A stretch of 16,632 bases of DNA, from positions 1 to 16,632 of the forward strand of contig PKXI01000228.1 in NCBI GenBank assembly GCA_003133425.1, in the 5' to 3' direction. The position numbers and the translations under genes are program-made. Below are positions 15,169 to 16,632 of the stretch, one piece after another. The DNA comes from Acidobacteriaceae bacterium. Its GTDB lineage: Bacteria; Acidobacteriota; Terriglobia; Terriglobales; Acidobacteriaceae. The notes below the pieces were generated by a model. It had not been told where the DNA came from. It worked only from the letters and a program-made list of their open reading frames with translations, and did no database searches. Each line of letters starts with the position of its first letter. The first letter of the stretch is position 1.

Positions 15169-16632
15169 GTGTCCGAACCGAAAACCAAACCTGTACCCGC
15201 GCCGCTGTGGTTGCTCGTGCGCGTCAACGCGCTTCAAAGCTGGCGGCGGCTTTTGTCCGTGCGCGATCAATCGCGGTTGCTTACCGGCATCATCGCGCTG
15301 TTCCTGGCCGGTTATCTCGTCGTGTCGTTCGGGCTGTTCTATCACGGGCTGAGATTCATAGCGAAATTTCCGGGCCTGGGTGCGGTGCTTACGGAGCGGC
15401 TGATGTATGTGTTGTTCGCATTTTTGTTCGCGCTGCTGCTGTTGAGCAACCTCATCATCGGCTACACCAATTTGTTCCGCAATCGGGAGACGGCGTTTCT
15501 GCTGACGCTGCCGGTTCCGACCCAGACTATTTTCCGCTGGAAATTCATCGAATCCACGGTGCTGGCGTCGTGGGCGTTTGTTTTTTTGATTGCGCCGTTG
15601 CTCGCGGCGTTTGGTTTGTTGCGCGGAGTGCCATGGCATTTCTATCCGGTGACGATGGTGCTCATCGCACTGTTTATCGTGCTGCCGGGCGTGCTGGGCG
15701 CGGTTCTGGCAATTTGGGTGGGGAGATTTTTGGACCGGCGCAGTTTTCAAATCGCCATGATCGGAACGGCCATCGTTTTGCTGGCGGTGGCGGCGTTTTG
15801 GTGGAAGGCCCAGCCGGTTGACGACGAGTTGCTCGACAAGCGCACACTCGAAGCGCTCGATCTGCTGCTCGCCAAGACACGATTCACAATGTTTCCGTTT
15901 CTGCCGAGCTACTGGCTGTCGTCGTCCGTGTTGCAATGGGCCGAAGGCGTCCTGCGCGGCGCGGCATTTTTCACGCTGGTGCTGTTGAGCTACGCGCTGT
16001 TTTTCGGCGGAATTGCGTTCACATGGTTTGGCAATGTGTTTTACAACACGGCGTCGGCGGTGCAAAGCCGCGCGGGCGGCGGATGGAATTGGTTTCACGC
16101 CCGCCAGAACCGCCGGCATTCCGCCGGCTTGCTTGAAAAAAGCGCGGCGAAATTATCCTGGCTCGACCGCGACACGCGCGCGCTGGCGGTCAAAGACCTG
16201 CGGATGTTCTGGCGGGACACCACGCAATGGGGCCAGTCCGTGATGTTCTTCGGCCTGCTGGGCGCCTACATCATCAACCTCCGCAACTTCACGCATCAGC
16301 TCACGAGCCCGTTCTGGATCCACGCCGTCGCGTTCCTGAACCTCGGTGCGTGCGCCTTCAATCTCGCCTCCGTCACCACGCGGTTCGTGTTCCCGCAGTT
16401 TTCGCTCGAAGGCCGGCGCATGTGGATCGTCGGCCTGTCGCCGATGGGGCTGACACGCGTCGTCATGACCAAATACTGGCTGGCCAGCCTCGCCTCGCTT
16501 GCCGTGACGCTGGGCCTCGTCACGCTCTCCTGTTACCTGCTGAACATGCCGTGGGATGACGTCGCGTTTTTCGGCGCGGTCGTCACCGTGATGACCTTCG
16601 CGCTCAACGGCCTCGCCGTCGGCCTCGGCATT
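15169..16632 (+). CDS. Putative ABC exporter membrane protein (partial, runs off window)
   Basis: An open frame of 488 codons with no stop before the window end. It is a polytopic membrane protein resembling the family annotated as putative ABC exporter or putative ATP-binding cassette. N-terminal residues SEPKTKPVPAPLWLLVRVN lead to hydrophobic segments at about 38-58, 76-100, 131-152, 160-186 and 197-212. The family-like segment LLLLSNLIIGYTNLFRNRET (89-108), then FLLTLPVPTQTIFRWKF (110-126), is clear. A hydrophilic stretch around 320-370 (RQNRRHSAGLLEKSAAKLSW) precedes LAVKDLRMFWRDTTQWGQ and a second membrane half. No Walker motifs are seen, so an ATPase partner is expected downstream. The frame extends back to ATG 15118, but that lies in the padR operator; GTG 15169 (VSEPK) is my choice. 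Ribosome site is weak. Confidence 0.82.
   Translation, partial: MSEPKTKPVPAPLWLLVRVNALQSWRRLLSVRDQSRLLTGIIALFLAGYLVVSFGLFYHGLRFIAKFPGLGAVLTERLMYVLFAFLFALLLLSNLIIGYTNLFRNRETAFLLTLPVPTQTIFRWKFIESTVLASWAFVFLIAPLLAAFGLLRGVPWHFYPVTMVLIALFIVLPGVLGAVLAIWVGRFLDRRSFQIAMIGTAIVLLAVAAFWWKAQPVDDELLDKRTLEALDLLLAKTRFTMFPFLPSYWLSSSVLQWAEGVLRGAAFFTLVLLSYALFFGGIAFTWFGNVFYNTASAVQSRAGGGWNWFHARQNRRHSAGLLEKSAAKLSWLDRDTRALAVKDLRMFWRDTTQWGQSVMFFGLLGAYIINLRNFTHQLTSPFWIHAVAFLNLGACAFNLASVTTRFVFPQFSLEGRRMWIVGLSPMGLTRVVMTKYWLASLASLAVTLGLVTLSCYLLNMPWDDVAFFGAVVTVMTFALNGLAVGLGI

Noticed and set aside
15114..15821. 235-codon plus-strand frame at the padR/ABC gap
   Set aside because: Out of frame with the membrane protein that starts at 15169 and continues to the window edge; Arg/Ala-rich with no membrane segments.
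15139..16119. 326-codon minus-strand frame rich in Arg, Gln and His
   Set aside because: Complement of the ABC exporter gene; its composition is the usual antisense of hydrophobic, GC-rich membrane codons.
1..16632. CRISPR arrays, tRNA or rRNA genes, transposases, prophage or defence systems
   Set aside because: No regularly spaced repeats, no RNA gene signatures, and no transposase, integrase or nuclease motifs were seen on either strand.

Overview
The window looks like a bacterial chromosome fragment from an acidobacterium (Acidobacteriota, probably class Terriglobia). The best clues are a secreted protein of the acidobacterial VWFA-related family (7858-11004, minus), a Tat-tagged sugar-acid dehydratase, and recurring inverted repeats of the form CCCACCC...GGATGGGGCACCC between genes. 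These taxonomic calls come from recognising families, not from a search.

Positions 111-7710 hold a nearly complete aldaric-acid pathway. Two genes read leftward: glucarate dehydratase (gudD) followed 2 nt later by galactarate dehydratase (garD). Divergent from them are a mannonate dehydratase (uxuA family, with a Tat signal), an MFS sugar-acid transporter, 2-dehydro-3-deoxyglucarate aldolase (garL type) and tartronate-semialdehyde reductase (garR type). Together: import; dehydration of D-glucarate or galactarate to 5-keto-4-deoxyglucarate; cleavage to pyruvate and tartronate semialdehyde; reduction to glycerate. Glycerate kinase and a dedicated regulator are not in the window. The UxuA-type enzyme would add D-mannonate, giving 2-keto-3-deoxygluconate.

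Positions 7858-14616 hold unrelated genes: the large secreted VWFA-related protein, a YpdA-like flavoprotein (bacillithiol-disulfide-reductase family) reading away from it, a membrane PAS-type sensor histidine kinase, and a BlaI/MecI-type repressor with a probably leaderless start.

From about 14572-14590 to the end the character changes. A truncated permease-prefix-type gene and a PadR regulator read leftward, and a putative ABC exporter membrane protein reads rightward off the window edge. This set resembles Verrucomicrobiota-type loci. The blaI gene and the permease-prefix gene meet tail to tail and share one 18-nt stretch that fits both families, so this is either a chimeric assembly join or a microhomology recombination. 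The padR promoter is the best regulatory signal in the window: TTGACA, 17 bp, TATAAG, with the whole spacer inside a TACATT-N7-AATGTA dyad.
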